A model generated the notes under the pieces. The model was not told the origin of the DNA and ran no database searches. It saw only the letters and a program-made list of their open reading frames with translations. A program made the translations under genes and the position numbers. This document shows positions 27,501 through 35,704 of a DNA stretch of 64,000 nucleotides, piece by piece. Source of the DNA: Paraburkholderia tropica (GTDB taxonomy: Bacteria > Pseudomonadota > Gammaproteobacteria > Burkholderiales > Burkholderiaceae); contig NZ_FNZM01000007.1 in assembly GCF_900109265.1 (NCBI RefSeq), positions 248,001 to 312,000 of the forward strand, in the 5' to 3' direction. Numbering within the stretch: position 1 is the first letter of the stretch; each line of letters opens with the position of its first letter.

Positions 27501-28613
27501 GATCAGCAGATAGACCGGAAAGCGGATGCCAAGAACGGCGCGCAAATCTGTCAGTCGCGCACGCAGTGCTGCTGCTTCGGCGCTGCGCACACTCGCGTCG
27601 GGGTCCGAGAGCAGACCTGCGCTGACGGCGAGCAGTGCGCCATTGATCGGGGCGCGCGGACGCTGGCGTCGCAGCAGGGAGAGAAAGCCCTGCCATTCGT
27701 CTTCATCGATAAGCACACGCTGTGCCGCGTCTTCACCGAAGTCCGTGATGGTTTTGGCAATATCGGTTTTCTCGCCAAGCTTGTCACCGTCTTTTTCACT
27801 GCCCGATTGAGTGCGGGCGAGCGCGACTTGCGCCGGCAGCGACTGCGTCGAGGTGCCGTGCAGTGTGTAGTAACCGGCCGTATCGATCAAAACCGCGTCA
27901 TTGGTCAGCCACCAGTCTACCTGACGGGTGTGGCCAGGGCTGCCCCCTGGGCGCGGTGCGGGCGCCCCTACGGGAAAGTGCAGCCCGGCATTGAGCAGGG
28001 CGCTGGTTTTGCCAGAAGCGGTCGCGCCCAGCGCGATGTACCAGGGCACTTCGTAGAGATAGCGCGTGCCCTGAAACAGCCGCCCGACGCCGCGTGCGCC
28101 TGTGCGCATCGCCTTGAGCCGAACCATGACGCTACCTGCGACGTTCTCGACTTCGCGAATGCGCCCGGCCGCCGGCGATTCCTCTTTCTTCTGGCCGAAT
28201 GCCAGCGCCTTGCGCAGAAAGTCGTCATCGCGGCGCATGCGCTGCCAGAGCCGGTACAGGCCCCAGATCGCGAACAGGGCTACGACGACCACGATCGCGG
28301 TGATACGCGAGGCCACCGACGCAAATGGCTCGATCTGGCCGAAGGTGAGCAGTGGGGCGGCATGCCAGATCAGCAGACACAGCAGCGCGCCGAGCACGAT
28401 ACCGGCTGACCAGCCCAGCAGCCAGAGCAGTACGGCCGCAAACAGCAAGGCGATGATGAGCACGCGCATGCCGACAGTGGCCAGGGGCTTGAGGCCGCCA
28501 AAGGCGACGTAGGGACCGAAGGACCAAATCCCCACCGCCACGAGTATCAGGACGAAAAACGCGAGGAACCAGCGCGACGTGAGAAAGGACAGAAACGAAG
28601 ACAGCTTCTTCAT
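24570..28613 (-). CDS. tssM: T6SS inner-membrane protein TssM (IcmF)
   Basis: 1347 residues, normal for TssM. N-terminal membrane helices (WFLAFFVLILVAVGIWSFG, VLIIALLFAAVLLWLLG, ITAIVVVVALFAIWGLY) anchor it. A cytoplasmic GTPase-like domain has Walker A GATASGKTS near residue 197 and a DTAGYY motif. Another helix (LLGHVLALLLFVWLAFG) leads to the large periplasmic part. The end contains the IcmF C-terminal beta-domain region (INWPGPRGGVHAEI). With TssL and TssJ it forms the trans-envelope complex. Last gene of the minus-strand operon, ended by a strong hairpin. Confidence 0.96.
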   Translation of the reverse strand: MKKLSSFLSFLTSRWFLAFFVLILVAVGIWSFGPYVAFGGLKPLATVGMRVLIIALLFAAVLLWLLGWSAGIVLGALLCLLIWHAAPLLTFGQIEPFASVASRITAIVVVVALFAIWGLYRLWQRMRRDDDFLRKALAFGQKKEESPAAGRIREVENVAGSVMVRLKAMRTGARGVGRLFQGTRYLYEVPWYIALGATASGKTSALLNAGLHFPVGAPAPRPGGSPGHTRQVDWWLTNDAVLIDTAGYYTLHGTSTQSLPAQVALARTQSGSEKDGDKLGEKTDIAKTITDFGEDAAQRVLIDEDEWQGFLSLLRRQRPRAPINGALLAVSAGLLSDPDASVRSAEAAALRARLTDLRAVLGIRFPVYLLITQMDRVPGFAEYFSSLTEESRGQMWGFTLPLGGTTAHGDLVAKSRQEFEQLSARLAGGVNTRLEDDYDPERRRSLAALAESFAALGAPLDDLLTELFADSRYDDTQLRATLRGVYFTSATQQHGETLTPEPLTIIERLRRGLARPLADREDTAQGGSGIIANHSYFLHDLFARVVIPEAHLVRPNLRWEYRFRFLRLLGHVLALLLFVWLAFGLRMSFGHNTDYLDAIGRKTQALAAKVTSLYREPKPDAVPDTLAEARYLPTLTGLDLSDPDSAWRYGLYTPPGVVQASRDTYRALENNLLLPQIVHRLEDVMAASISGKDAKATYDALRVYLMLYDRQKFNAGDVKAWVLDDWARTDSASVFGGRASMISHLEQLFSGDEVVQSPLIRNDALIQQARALLDSSNATQRLYERAKADMLKEAPDEFTLLRAVGPQAGTIFTRASGAPLSRGVSGLFTFDGYRNLFDKRVREFASAARDDDAWVMGRSYLGEAQKKTAELAAGATGADDPVTEAIRRLYLTEYAQQWDAFLGDIRTVRGTSLAFNLQVLRQFAAPDSPLGRLARAAVRETTLTRAVVNIDPSILQKAAGKVVDKALGIRAEERIERELVDSHFAALRESVTGSADVQSDTAAAQGGSMAGKTGLDAITSLLNDYYTSLTVADNAIANNSLPPTNDAAAKLKMAAATMPAPFREVLLGLSIQGSREVNQGIGQLLSRQMQAVVNDTCRLTVEGNYPFAPDSKRDVSIDDFTRVFAQGGVLDDFFTKNLAPFVDTSARPWRYRTLPGATEPVQGPDLEPFQHAKAIREVFFGDQGKQLAWKADVRVPELDPTILGLSIDIDGQSMLYQHGPLQPFSINWPGPRGGVHAEITANPRIRMETSTVSVDGPWALMRLMQRGHVIQTATPGRTRVAFDFDGRKAVLDIASAGSLANPLTSDLLTTFRCPSSMPMLSLPDSGPPVGLPPAGAVPMPAAGTVSG

Positions 28614-28652
28614 GTGAACCTTGAATTCCGGTTGGCCGTGACAGACCTGGCG

Positions 28653-29954
28653 TCAGGGCGTGACAGTGATTTCGACGCGACGGTTCTGCGCCCGTCCCTG
28701 CACGGTGGCGTTGTCTCCCACCGGATCCGATTCACCCTTGCCGATTGCCTCCAGACGGCCTGCCTGCACGCCGCTTGCCTGCAGCATCTGCATCACCTGC
28801 GTGGCGCGCTCTTCGGATAGAGCGTCGTTGGAGGCAAACTGGCGGCTGCGGATCGGCACGTTGTCCGTGTAGCCAGTCACGCTCACCTTGCCCGGTACCT
28901 TAATGATCTCGTTGGCTATCTTCGCGATGAGCGGTCCCATCGACGCATTGACGCTCACGCCACCAGGTGCAAACATCGCGTCGCCCCGAAAGGTCACCGA
29001 GCTGTGCTGCGAATCTTCGTCGACGCTCACCGTGCCCGCTGCGATCTCGGCCTTGAGCAGTTCCTTCAGGTGCGGCAGGCGCGGTGCTGGTGGGGGCGTC
29101 AGACGGCCAATATCGATGATCTGCTTCTCGACCTGCTCACTGTGATTGAGCAGGTGGTACTTGAACCAGCCAAATAACGCGAGCAGGATTGCCCCGAGCA
29201 CGACGAAGGTGATCCAGACCGGGAAGTCATAGAAGGACAGGCGGTTGCCACGGGCGTCGGACTGTACGTGCGGGGAAAGGGCAATCGGCACGATGCCGCG
29301 CGCGGCCTGCAATTCGTTATAGATGCGCTGCCGTACACCGTCATGCTTGCGCTGGCCATCGGCTTCGTGACGGTAGCGGCCCATGAAGCCCAGACTCAGG
29401 ATGCGATAGATCACTTCAAGCAGATCGAGGTGTTCGCGCGGCTCATGCATCAACCGGCCGATGAGCAGATACACCTTGTCGCCGCCCTGACGGTCCTCAT
29501 GAAATTCCGTCGCGAGGCCCTTGCGCATCCATTCGACACCGCTCTCGCGCCGACCCCATGTGGTCTGCGTCGCGGCATCGTCGAGCGCCGTGCACAGGCA
29601 GTAGCGCGCCCCAATCATGTGGTCCCGCCGGATGTTGGTCAGCTCGCACAGACGCTGGAAGACGCGCACCTCCTGCTTGAGCAGCAGGTGCAACTGGTTG
29701 ATGGCGACCTGATCGAGTTCGCGTGGCATGTCGGCGAGTGCGCGAAGCAGAGGGCGCGCGGCTTCCAGCAGCGGATTGGCGGCTTTCTCGATGGCCTGCA
29801 TGCGCGCGGCCTGGGGTTCGCCCGCCGGAATGCCAGGCAGCAGCGAGACGGGCAGGTCGGTATTCTGGGTGCCAGATTGCGCGCGAGCGGAATCTCCCGG
29901 GTCTTGCGGCATAAAGCCGGTGCCGAACGACGGCATGCCCCTGTCTGGATTCAC
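28653..29954 (-). CDS. tssL: T6SS inner-membrane protein TssL with OmpA-like domain
   Basis: 433 residues from a GTG preceded by an aggggac ribosome site. A DotU domain spans about residues 50-235 (LRALADMPRELDQVAIN, ARYCLCTALDDAATQTTWG, FHEDRQGGDKVYLL). One transmembrane helix follows near residue 255 (FPVWITFVVLGAILLALFG), then a periplasmic OmpA/MotB-type peptidoglycan-binding domain (SVTGYTDNVPIRS, QASGVQAGRLEAIGKGESDP, RRVEITVTP). It is thus an evolved TssL that can hold the cell wall itself. It lies 39 bases upstream of tssM. Confidence 0.96.
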   Translation of the reverse strand: MNPDRGMPSFGTGFMPQDPGDSARAQSGTQNTDLPVSLLPGIPAGEPQAARMQAIEKAANPLLEAARPLLRALADMPRELDQVAINQLHLLLKQEVRVFQRLCELTNIRRDHMIGARYCLCTALDDAATQTTWGRRESGVEWMRKGLATEFHEDRQGGDKVYLLIGRLMHEPREHLDLLEVIYRILSLGFMGRYRHEADGQRKHDGVRQRIYNELQAARGIVPIALSPHVQSDARGNRLSFYDFPVWITFVVLGAILLALFGWFKYHLLNHSEQVEKQIIDIGRLTPPPAPRLPHLKELLKAEIAAGTVSVDEDSQHSSVTFRGDAMFAPGGVSVNASMGPLIAKIANEIIKVPGKVSVTGYTDNVPIRSRQFASNDALSEERATQVMQMLQASGVQAGRLEAIGKGESDPVGDNATVQGRAQNRRVEITVTP

Positions 29955-30032
29955 GATGGTCCCCTGGTGTGGTGTGAAAGGCGGCGCCGTATTCGCGCGC
30001 GCCAGATGAGATTTATGTCGTGGTGGGCTGCG

Positions 30033-31379
30033 TTATCCGCGAATGCCCCACAGTTCGAGCTTCAGCCCGGGGAAGTCGCCCGCCACGTGCAGCGCGATGC
30101 CGCCGTACTCCGCGACGGTGTCCCACAGTGGGCCAGTGCGCTCCAGTTCGTAGTAGATGTAGCCCGCGTTGAACGGGATCTGGCGCGGTGGGACCGGCAT
30201 CGTGCGCAAGCCGATGCCAGGCAGGTGCGAGCGCACGAGATCGGGGAGTTGCTCGGACGGCCCCATCTTGGACTGGGTGGCGAAGGCCTGCGCCAGTGTG
30301 TCGGGCGGCATCTGCGCGGCAACGGCCAGCACGACCGAGCTGAAGCTCCGCATTTCCGTTGGATCGACCACGGCGTTGCGCATGCCATACCCCGCATCCT
30401 TGAGCGGAATACTCTGTGCGCTGCGTACGAGCACGGCATTGAGGAGCGCGTGCGTGTCGTCGACCACGGGTTTCAAACACAAATGTGGCTCGATATGCTG
30501 GTAGGCAGGATGAGAGTCGAGCGGGCGGCGCGTGGACGGCCGCACGTAGGTTGACAGCTCGCCGGCCATGCTGATGAGCAGTGCGTACAACTCTGCGGGC
30601 GACGTGGTCGGAACGCGTCGCAGATGTTGCAGCAGTGGTTCGTAACGGTTGAGTGTCTGCAGAAGCAGATAGTCGGAGACTTCGGCGACCGACCCGGCCT
30701 TGCCGTCGCTGCCGGTCAGGCGGGTGGCGAGCGCTTCAGCGCGCAGGCGCGTGAGATCATGGATCCTGGCGAGCCACCCCGAAATTAGCGTGCTTGCGCC
30801 ATAGCCCGATACGGGCGGCACGAGCGTATCGTCGATCTCGATGCTGCCGTCGGCGCGCAGGCTCTTGACCTTCGTAAGCGGCAGACCGATCCATGCGTCG
30901 GTCATCTCTTTCTGGGGGACGAGGCGCAGGCGCAGATTGCAAAGCTGAACTGCGCGCGAGCCCTGACCGATCGAGTTCGTATCGCGCAGTTCCGTGTCGA
31001 ATACCGCATAACGCGCGAGTGTGTCCGCCGCGCCATCGAATGTGGTTTCTTCGCCATTCGGCACACGGATCGGCACAGCAAGATAAATCACCTGCTCGAG
31101 ATGCTCGGCACGTACGGTCAATGGCGTGGGCGGCGGCGTGTTGCCCGGCGCGTCGAACGGGGTGCCGTCGGCAAACACACCGCTGGCCGACTTCAGGATC
31201 ACCTTGCCGAGCGCCAGCGCTTCGCTGTCGATGGTGTAATGGGAAAAGCCGAAAAAAAAGGGCGACAGGGGTGTGGTGCGCTTGTGAGTGAAGTATTCGA
31301 GATAGCGCTCCTGCTGCTGGAAAAGCTGCGGGCGCAGGAACAGTCCTTCACTCCAGGTGACCTTGTTGTACCAACTCAT
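30033..31379 (-). CDS. tssK: T6SS baseplate-membrane connector TssK
   Basis: 448 residues with standard TssK marks: the start VTWSEGLFLRPQLFQQQERY, HLEQVIYLAVPI, a YEPLLQHLRRVPTTSP helix region, PSTRRPLDSHPAYQHIEP, and the C-terminal ending NAGYIYYELERTGPLWD. TssK trimers link the baseplate wedges to the TssJLM complex. It lies between tssJ (12-base gap) and tssL. It appears intact. Confidence 0.96.
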   Translation of the reverse strand: MSWYNKVTWSEGLFLRPQLFQQQERYLEYFTHKRTTPLSPFFFGFSHYTIDSEALALGKVILKSASGVFADGTPFDAPGNTPPPTPLTVRAEHLEQVIYLAVPIRVPNGEETTFDGAADTLARYAVFDTELRDTNSIGQGSRAVQLCNLRLRLVPQKEMTDAWIGLPLTKVKSLRADGSIEIDDTLVPPVSGYGASTLISGWLARIHDLTRLRAEALATRLTGSDGKAGSVAEVSDYLLLQTLNRYEPLLQHLRRVPTTSPAELYALLISMAGELSTYVRPSTRRPLDSHPAYQHIEPHLCLKPVVDDTHALLNAVLVRSAQSIPLKDAGYGMRNAVVDPTEMRSFSSVVLAVAAQMPPDTLAQAFATQSKMGPSEQLPDLVRSHLPGIGLRTMPVPPRQIPFNAGYIYYELERTGPLWDTVAEYGGIALHVAGDFPGLKLELWGIRG

Positions 31380-31391
31380 GGTGTTCGTCCG

Positions 31392-31910
31392 TTATTTCCT
31401 GCTCTGCGGTTGTTCGTCGGTGATCTTGATAGCGTTGGTATCAAGCCGGATGGTCAGCTTTACTTTCTGGCCCCACCGGTACCAGGCTTGCGGCGGCGCC
31501 GACGGCAGCGTCCAGGTCGCGCGCCAGACGGAATTGGGCAGGTCGCGGTAGGCGGCGAGCACCCCTAGCGTGGTGGTTGCCTGATCGGCAATGCGCTGGA
31601 TGGTTTTGCTCTCACCTGGCCGAAGCTGGAACTGGTCGCGTACGACGAGATCGTCGTTCAGTACGCTCTTGTCCTTGTCCTGCAGCGAGAAGAAGTCACT
31701 CGCGTTGAATGCGTCAACGTTCTTCAGTTCGTAGACGCGCACAATGATTGGCGCGGCGCGCTTCTCGTCGTCCGGATTGACATTCGAGGCCGCCTCGACA
31801 TGAAGATCGAGTTTGATCGGTTCGTGGACAACCTTGGTGCCAGTGTTGCTAACGCACGCGGCCTGAAGCAGCGCGCAGCCCAACACAAGGACGGATAGAA
31901 ATGGACGCAT
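31392..31910 (-). CDS. tssJ: T6SS outer-membrane lipoprotein TssJ
   Basis: 172 residues. A lipoprotein signal (FLSVLVLGCALLQAACVS) has the lipobox ending in Cys19. The mature domain fits TssJ (IKLDLHVEAASNVNPDDE, APIIVRVYELKNVDAFNASD, FQLRPGESKTI, LGVLAAYRDLPNSVWRATW). TssJ anchors TssM to the outer membrane. It is preceded by an intrinsic-terminator-like hairpin after hcp, so its expression may be lower than that of hcp. Confidence 0.95.
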   Translation of the reverse strand: MRPFLSVLVLGCALLQAACVSNTGTKVVHEPIKLDLHVEAASNVNPDDEKRAAPIIVRVYELKNVDAFNASDFFSLQDKDKSVLNDDLVVRDQFQLRPGESKTIQRIADQATTTLGVLAAYRDLPNSVWRATWTLPSAPPQAWYRWGQKVKLTIRLDTNAIKITDEQPQSRK

Positions 31911-31964
31911 CGGCGAACCGCTGAAAGAGACTGCCCCGAGGAACGAACCACGAGGCAGACAGGC

Positions 31965-31990
31965 AAAAAAGCCCGGATCGAGAGCCGGGC
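31965..31990 (-). terminator. Intrinsic terminator after hcp
   Basis: Read on the minus strand, a 6-bp GC-only stem (gcccgg/ccgggc) with an 8-base loop is followed directly by six T residues. It lies 16 bases past the hcp stop and 54 bases before tssJ, inside the T6SS operon. This is the classic layout for partial termination that lets hcp be made in excess over tssJKLM. Confidence 0.82.
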
Positions 31991-32006
31991 GCGAGACTTA
32001 CGAAGC

Positions 32007-32489
32007 TCAGGCTTCCTTGTTGAGCTTGATGTCGTAGCCGGCGGTTACCGCGCCACCGCTGCCGCCTTGCGCGTTCTGCACAACGTATTCCTGCTTGACC
32101 TTCGAGAAGGACAGGCGGACCTGCTCGGTAATGCCGTTGTCGCTATTGCTGCCCGACGGAAAGACCTGCGTGACGATCACGTCGCTCATGGTGAGCTTGA
32201 GATACTCGAGCGGGTTGCCGCCTGCCTTGCGCACCGTCAGGACGGCCTGATCGATGTGCTTGCCGGTCAGGCAGTACTTCATGAGGTTCGGGCTTGCGCG
32301 ATCCACTTGATGCACGAACGTCAGATCGTCGACGGTTGCCTTGCCTGCGCCACCACCCGAACCCATGTGCATGTTCGACTGCTGCGAAATGTGCCAGCCC
32401 CAGCTCGTGACCTCGATCTCGCTCTGGTGCGCTGCGTCCTTCGCTTCGCCGTCGATGCCGTTAATCTTGATGAAGATATCCTGCGCCAT
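32007..32489 (-). CDS. hcp: T6SS tube protein Hcp (TssD)
   Basis: 160 residues starting MAQDIFIKINGIDGEAKDAA, with IEVTSWGWHISQQSNMHMG, FVHQVDRASPNLMKYCLTGK and LEYLKLTMSDVIVTQVFPSG, the usual Hcp pattern. Hexamer rings stack into the inner tube ejected by sheath contraction. A good ribosome site (aaggagt) precedes the ATG. An effector/immunity pair sits just upstream in the same operon; small effectors can travel inside Hcp rings, which may be the case here. Confidence 0.97.
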   Translation of the reverse strand: MAQDIFIKINGIDGEAKDAAHQSEIEVTSWGWHISQQSNMHMGSGGGAGKATVDDLTFVHQVDRASPNLMKYCLTGKHIDQAVLTVRKAGGNPLEYLKLTMSDVIVTQVFPSGSNSDNGITEQVRLSFSKVKQEYVVQNAQGGSGGAVTAGYDIKLNKEA

Positions 32490-32520
32490 TTTTGACTCCT
32501 TGTTGTAGAAAGTTCTACCT

Positions 32521-33036
32521 TCACTTACGGACTGAAGTTCCGTAACCTGCCTTTGCTGCTTCCCTGTTTTCCTGCGCCAAAGCCTGACGCAGACTGCGCG
32601 TATCGTTCGGACTGCTGATGTCGTCGATTCGCCACTGACCGGACTGCCACAGGAGATTCAACTTCACACGTTGCTGCTCGCCGTTGTTGAGAAACGAAGC
32701 GTTTGCGTCGGCGCGGGTTTTGGTGCGCATGTGTACGTCGACATGCATGTCCTTGACGTCATGGTCCTGGCACTGACAGACCGGATCCATGCCGAGGTAA
32801 CCGGCTTCGCCACGCAGAAGTCGCTGGTTCTTTCTGACGAGTGCGGCAAGCGACGACGATGTCACTGCATCGCGACCTTTTCCGGACAGATTGACCGTGC
32901 TTCCATCGGCGCTGTAGCTGGCATAGACTTTCTCGACGAAAGCCTGAGCGGAAGCGGCGGTTTGTGCGAAAACCGTCGGCGCGAGTGCGCACATGCTGAT
33001 GAACAGTGCGATCCGGACAAGGTGCGCTCGCATCAT
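32521..33036 (-). CDS. Exported immunity-type protein paired with the amidase-like effector
   Basis: 171 residues. A signal peptide (IALFISMCALAPTVFAQ) predicts export to the periplasm. The mature part has AQAFVEKVYASYSADG, a Cys pair in PVCQCQDHDV and GQWRIDDI, which resembles DUF3828-type proteins. The start ATG overlaps the stop of the effector gene (TGATG-like), the arrangement typical of T6SS effector/immunity pairs. It should bind and block the amidase-like enzyme in the periplasm. The family assignment is tentative, the role likely. Confidence 0.75.
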   Translation of the reverse strand: MMRAHLVRIALFISMCALAPTVFAQTAASAQAFVEKVYASYSADGSTVNLSGKGRDAVTSSSLAALVRKNQRLLRGEAGYLGMDPVCQCQDHDVKDMHVDVHMRTKTRADANASFLNNGEQQRVKLNLLWQSGQWRIDDISSPNDTRSLRQALAQENREAAKAGYGTSVRK

Positions 33037-33428
33037 TCAGCCCCCTGCGAGCGATAGATCTTGAAAGGAGGCTTGTTGGACCGGTAGCCCGGACCGCCCC
33101 ACATGTCGATCTGCCGGAAATCGGAGACCCACTGGTGGCCGTTGTACATGGCGATGTGGCCAGCGATGTTTCCACCCGGGTAGGGCTGAATCACCACGAT
33201 ATCGCCCTTCTGGGGTGAGCTCGGCGCCCCACCGGTAACCTCGGTGAAGTTCTGGGCCAACAGCAACGGACCATAATTCTTCGCGAAATTGCGCGCGGCC
33301 ACCGGGGGGATATCGACGCCGCCCGCCTGCAATGCGAGCCGGACATTCTCCGCGCACTTGCTCTGGGAAGCGGCATGCGCGTGAGCATTCAACCATGCGA
33401 TTGAAGCGGTGAGATTCAGATTACTCAT
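33033..33428 (-). CDS. NlpC/P60- or CHAP-like amidase effector of the T6SS
   Basis: 131 residues without a signal peptide. The likely catalytic Cys25 lies in QSKCAENVRLAL at the start of a helix and His91 in NIAGHIAMYNGHQW, with the strand SSPQKGDIVVIQP between them. This is the NlpC/P60-type order of small T6SS peptidoglycan amidases (Tae proteins). Such enzymes cleave the peptide stems of peptidoglycan in the target cell. The specific Tae subfamily could not be set. It lies inside the structural operon between tssC and the immunity gene. Confidence 0.78.
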   Translation of the reverse strand: MSNLNLTASIAWLNAHAHAASQSKCAENVRLALQAGGVDIPPVAARNFAKNYGPLLLAQNFTEVTGGAPSSPQKGDIVVIQPYPGGNIAGHIAMYNGHQWVSDFRQIDMWGGPGYRSNKPPFKIYRSQGAE

Positions 33429-33536
33429 CCTTGATTCCTAGTGGAGTAATGCAGTGGTATCGCGCGCGCCGCAGAACATGTCCGGGGCCCGCGCAATACG
33501 GTGTCAAACTCGCTGTGTGTCAGCCTGGTCCGGATA

Positions 33537-35042
33537 TCAGGCTGCGTCCTTGACGGACGGCAGACGTGCGACGAGTCGCAGCGAAACCGTCAGGCCCTCG
33601 AGCTGGAAGTGCGGGCGCAGGAAGAACTTCGCCGCGTAGTAGCCCGGATTGCCTTCGACGTCCTCGACCACCACTTCGGCCGCGGCGAGCGGGCGGCGCG
33701 CCTTGGTTTCCTGCGACGAGTTCGCGGGGTCCGCGTCGACGTAGTTCATGATCCATTCGTTGAGCCAGCGCTGCATGTCCTCGCGCTCGCGGAAGGTGCC
33801 GATCTTGTCGCGCACGATGCACTTGAGGTAATGCGCAAAGCGCGAGCAGGCGAAGAGGTACGGCAGGCGCGCCGAGAGGGCAGCGTTGGCCGTGGCGTCG
33901 GGGTCGGCATACTCGGCCGGTTTCTGCATCGACTGTGCGCCGATGAACGTGGCGTTGTCAGTGTTCTTGCGATGCACGAGCGGGATGAAGCCGTTCTTCG
34001 AGAGTTCCGCTTCACGGCGATCGGAGATCGCGATTTCGGTGGGACACTTCATGTCCACGCCGCCGTCGTCGGTCGGGAACGTATGGCAGGGCAGGTTGTC
34101 GACCGTGCCGCCCGATTCGACGCCGCGGATCAGCGAGCACCAGCCATACAGCTTGAAGCTGCGGTTGATGTTCACGGCCATCGCGTAGGCGGCGTTGGCC
34201 CACGCGTAGTTGCGATGGTCCGAACCGTCGGTGTCTTCCTCGAAGTCGAACTCGTCGACCGGGTTGGTCGACACGCCGTAGGGCAGACGCGAGAGGAAGC
34301 GGGGCATCGCCAGACCGATGTAGCGCGCGTCTTCCGTATTGCGCAGCGAGTTCCACGGCGCGTACTCGAGATTCTGCGAGAAGATCTTCGTGAGGTCGCG
34401 CGGGTTCGCGAGTTCCTGCCACGATTCCATCTGCAGCACCGAGGGCGATGCACCGGAAATAAATGGCATATGTGCGGCGGCGGCGATCTTGGCGATCGAA
34501 CCGAGCAGATCGACGTCGGGCGGCGTATGGTCGAAATAGTAGTCTGCCACGAGGCAGCCATACGGCTCGCCGCCGAGCTGACCGTAGCCTTCTTCGTAGA
34601 TCTGCTTGAAGAACGGGCTTTGATCCCATGCCAGGCCCTTGTGGCGTTTCATCGTGCGACGCAGATCGTCCTTCGAGACGTCCATGAAGCGGATCTTCAG
34701 ATGCTCGTCGGTCTCTGTGTTCGAAACGAGGTGATGCAGCCCGCGCCACCTCGATTCGAGTTTCTGGAAATCGTCGTGGTGGATGATCAGGTTCGTCTGC
34801 GCGGACAGCTTGCGGTCGATTTCCGCGATGATGGCTTCGATGCTCTTGTAGGCATCGTCGCTGATCGTGACGGACTGACGCAGTGCCTGCTCGGCAAGCG
34901 TCTGAACGGCGAGTTCGACGGCGCTGCGCGCCGTCTCGGTCTTGGGGCGGAATTCCTGCGCGAGCAGCTGCGAGAAGTCGCTCTGGGTCTGTACCGCGCC
35001 GCCGGCGTTCTTGCCGGAAGTGTTAGCCTGCTGGGTTTGCAT
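33537..35042 (-). CDS. tssC: T6SS sheath protein TssC (VipB)
   Basis: 501 residues, the usual length. Marks include KLSAQTNLIIHHDDFQKLES, WRGLHHLVSNTETDEHLKI, GEPYGCLVADYYFDHTPPD, FISGASPSVLQMESWQELA, and the late SRFAHYLKCIVRDKIGTF and PGYYAAKFFLRPHFQLEGL. TssC and TssB build the contractile sheath. It lies downstream of tssB and before the effector/immunity pair. No lesion is seen. Confidence 0.97.
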   Translation of the reverse strand: MQTQQANTSGKNAGGAVQTQSDFSQLLAQEFRPKTETARSAVELAVQTLAEQALRQSVTISDDAYKSIEAIIAEIDRKLSAQTNLIIHHDDFQKLESRWRGLHHLVSNTETDEHLKIRFMDVSKDDLRRTMKRHKGLAWDQSPFFKQIYEEGYGQLGGEPYGCLVADYYFDHTPPDVDLLGSIAKIAAAAHMPFISGASPSVLQMESWQELANPRDLTKIFSQNLEYAPWNSLRNTEDARYIGLAMPRFLSRLPYGVSTNPVDEFDFEEDTDGSDHRNYAWANAAYAMAVNINRSFKLYGWCSLIRGVESGGTVDNLPCHTFPTDDGGVDMKCPTEIAISDRREAELSKNGFIPLVHRKNTDNATFIGAQSMQKPAEYADPDATANAALSARLPYLFACSRFAHYLKCIVRDKIGTFREREDMQRWLNEWIMNYVDADPANSSQETKARRPLAAAEVVVEDVEGNPGYYAAKFFLRPHFQLEGLTVSLRLVARLPSVKDAA

Positions 35043-35120
35043 GGAGTACCTTTTCAGTCTGGATGCGAAGGGTTCAAGCAGGTGTGGGCAGATGCGTGCC
35101 TTACCTCACACCGGCCGCGC

Positions 35121-35666
35121 TCAGTTCAGCTCGCCGGCAGCGGGCGCGTCCGGGTCACTCGTCGGCGCCTGCGGCTTCGGAGCGGCCGCGAGCGACTTGA
35201 GCAGTGCAGGATCGGCCAGCACCTTGTTGATGAGCGATTCCGCACCGGACTTGCCGTCCATATAGGTTTGCAGGTTGGCGAGCTGCGTGCGCGCGTCGAG
35301 CAACTGACGCAGCGAGTCGACCTTGCCGGCGACGGCGGCGGGCGAGAAGTCTTCGATGCTCTCGAAGGTCATGTCGACCATGAGCTGGCCTTCGCCCGTG
35401 AGCGTGTTGGGTACGGAGAACGCGACACGCGGCTTGATGGCCTTCATGCGCTCGTCGAAATTGTCGATGTCGATATCCAGGAACGTGCGATCGGCGACAG
35501 GGGGCAGCGGCTCGACCGGTTTGCCCGACAGATCGGCGAGCACGCCCATCACGAACGGCAGTTCGACCTTCTTCTCGGATCCGTAGATTTCGACGTCGTA
35601 TTCAATCTGCACGCGCGGCGGGCGGTTGCGCGCGAGAAATTTCTGGGAGCTGTTCGACTCGGACAT
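35121..35666 (-). CDS. tssB: T6SS sheath protein TssB (VipA)
   Basis: 181 residues: QKFLARNRPPRVQIEYDVE, LPFVMGVLADLSGKP, RTFLDIDIDNFDERMKAIKP and FESIEDFSPAAVAGKVDSL are typical TssB motifs. A ggagt ribosome site precedes the ATG. TssB pairs with TssC in the sheath and interacts with ClpV; the accessory TagJ encoded on the other strand is known in related systems to bind TssB. The C-terminal tail is Pro/Ala-rich. Confidence 0.97.
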   Translation of the reverse strand: MSESNSSQKFLARNRPPRVQIEYDVEIYGSEKKVELPFVMGVLADLSGKPVEPLPPVADRTFLDIDIDNFDERMKAIKPRVAFSVPNTLTGEGQLMVDMTFESIEDFSPAAVAGKVDSLRQLLDARTQLANLQTYMDGKSGAESLINKVLADPALLKSLAAAPKPQAPTSDPDAPAAGELN

Positions 35667-35704
35667 GCATGACTCCGTGAGAGTGTTGGGAAAGCGACGG
35701 TTCT

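Noticed and set aside
33501-35672. A 723-codon plus-strand frame
   Set aside because: Antisense to tssC and tssB; no recognised domains and no plausible start signal.
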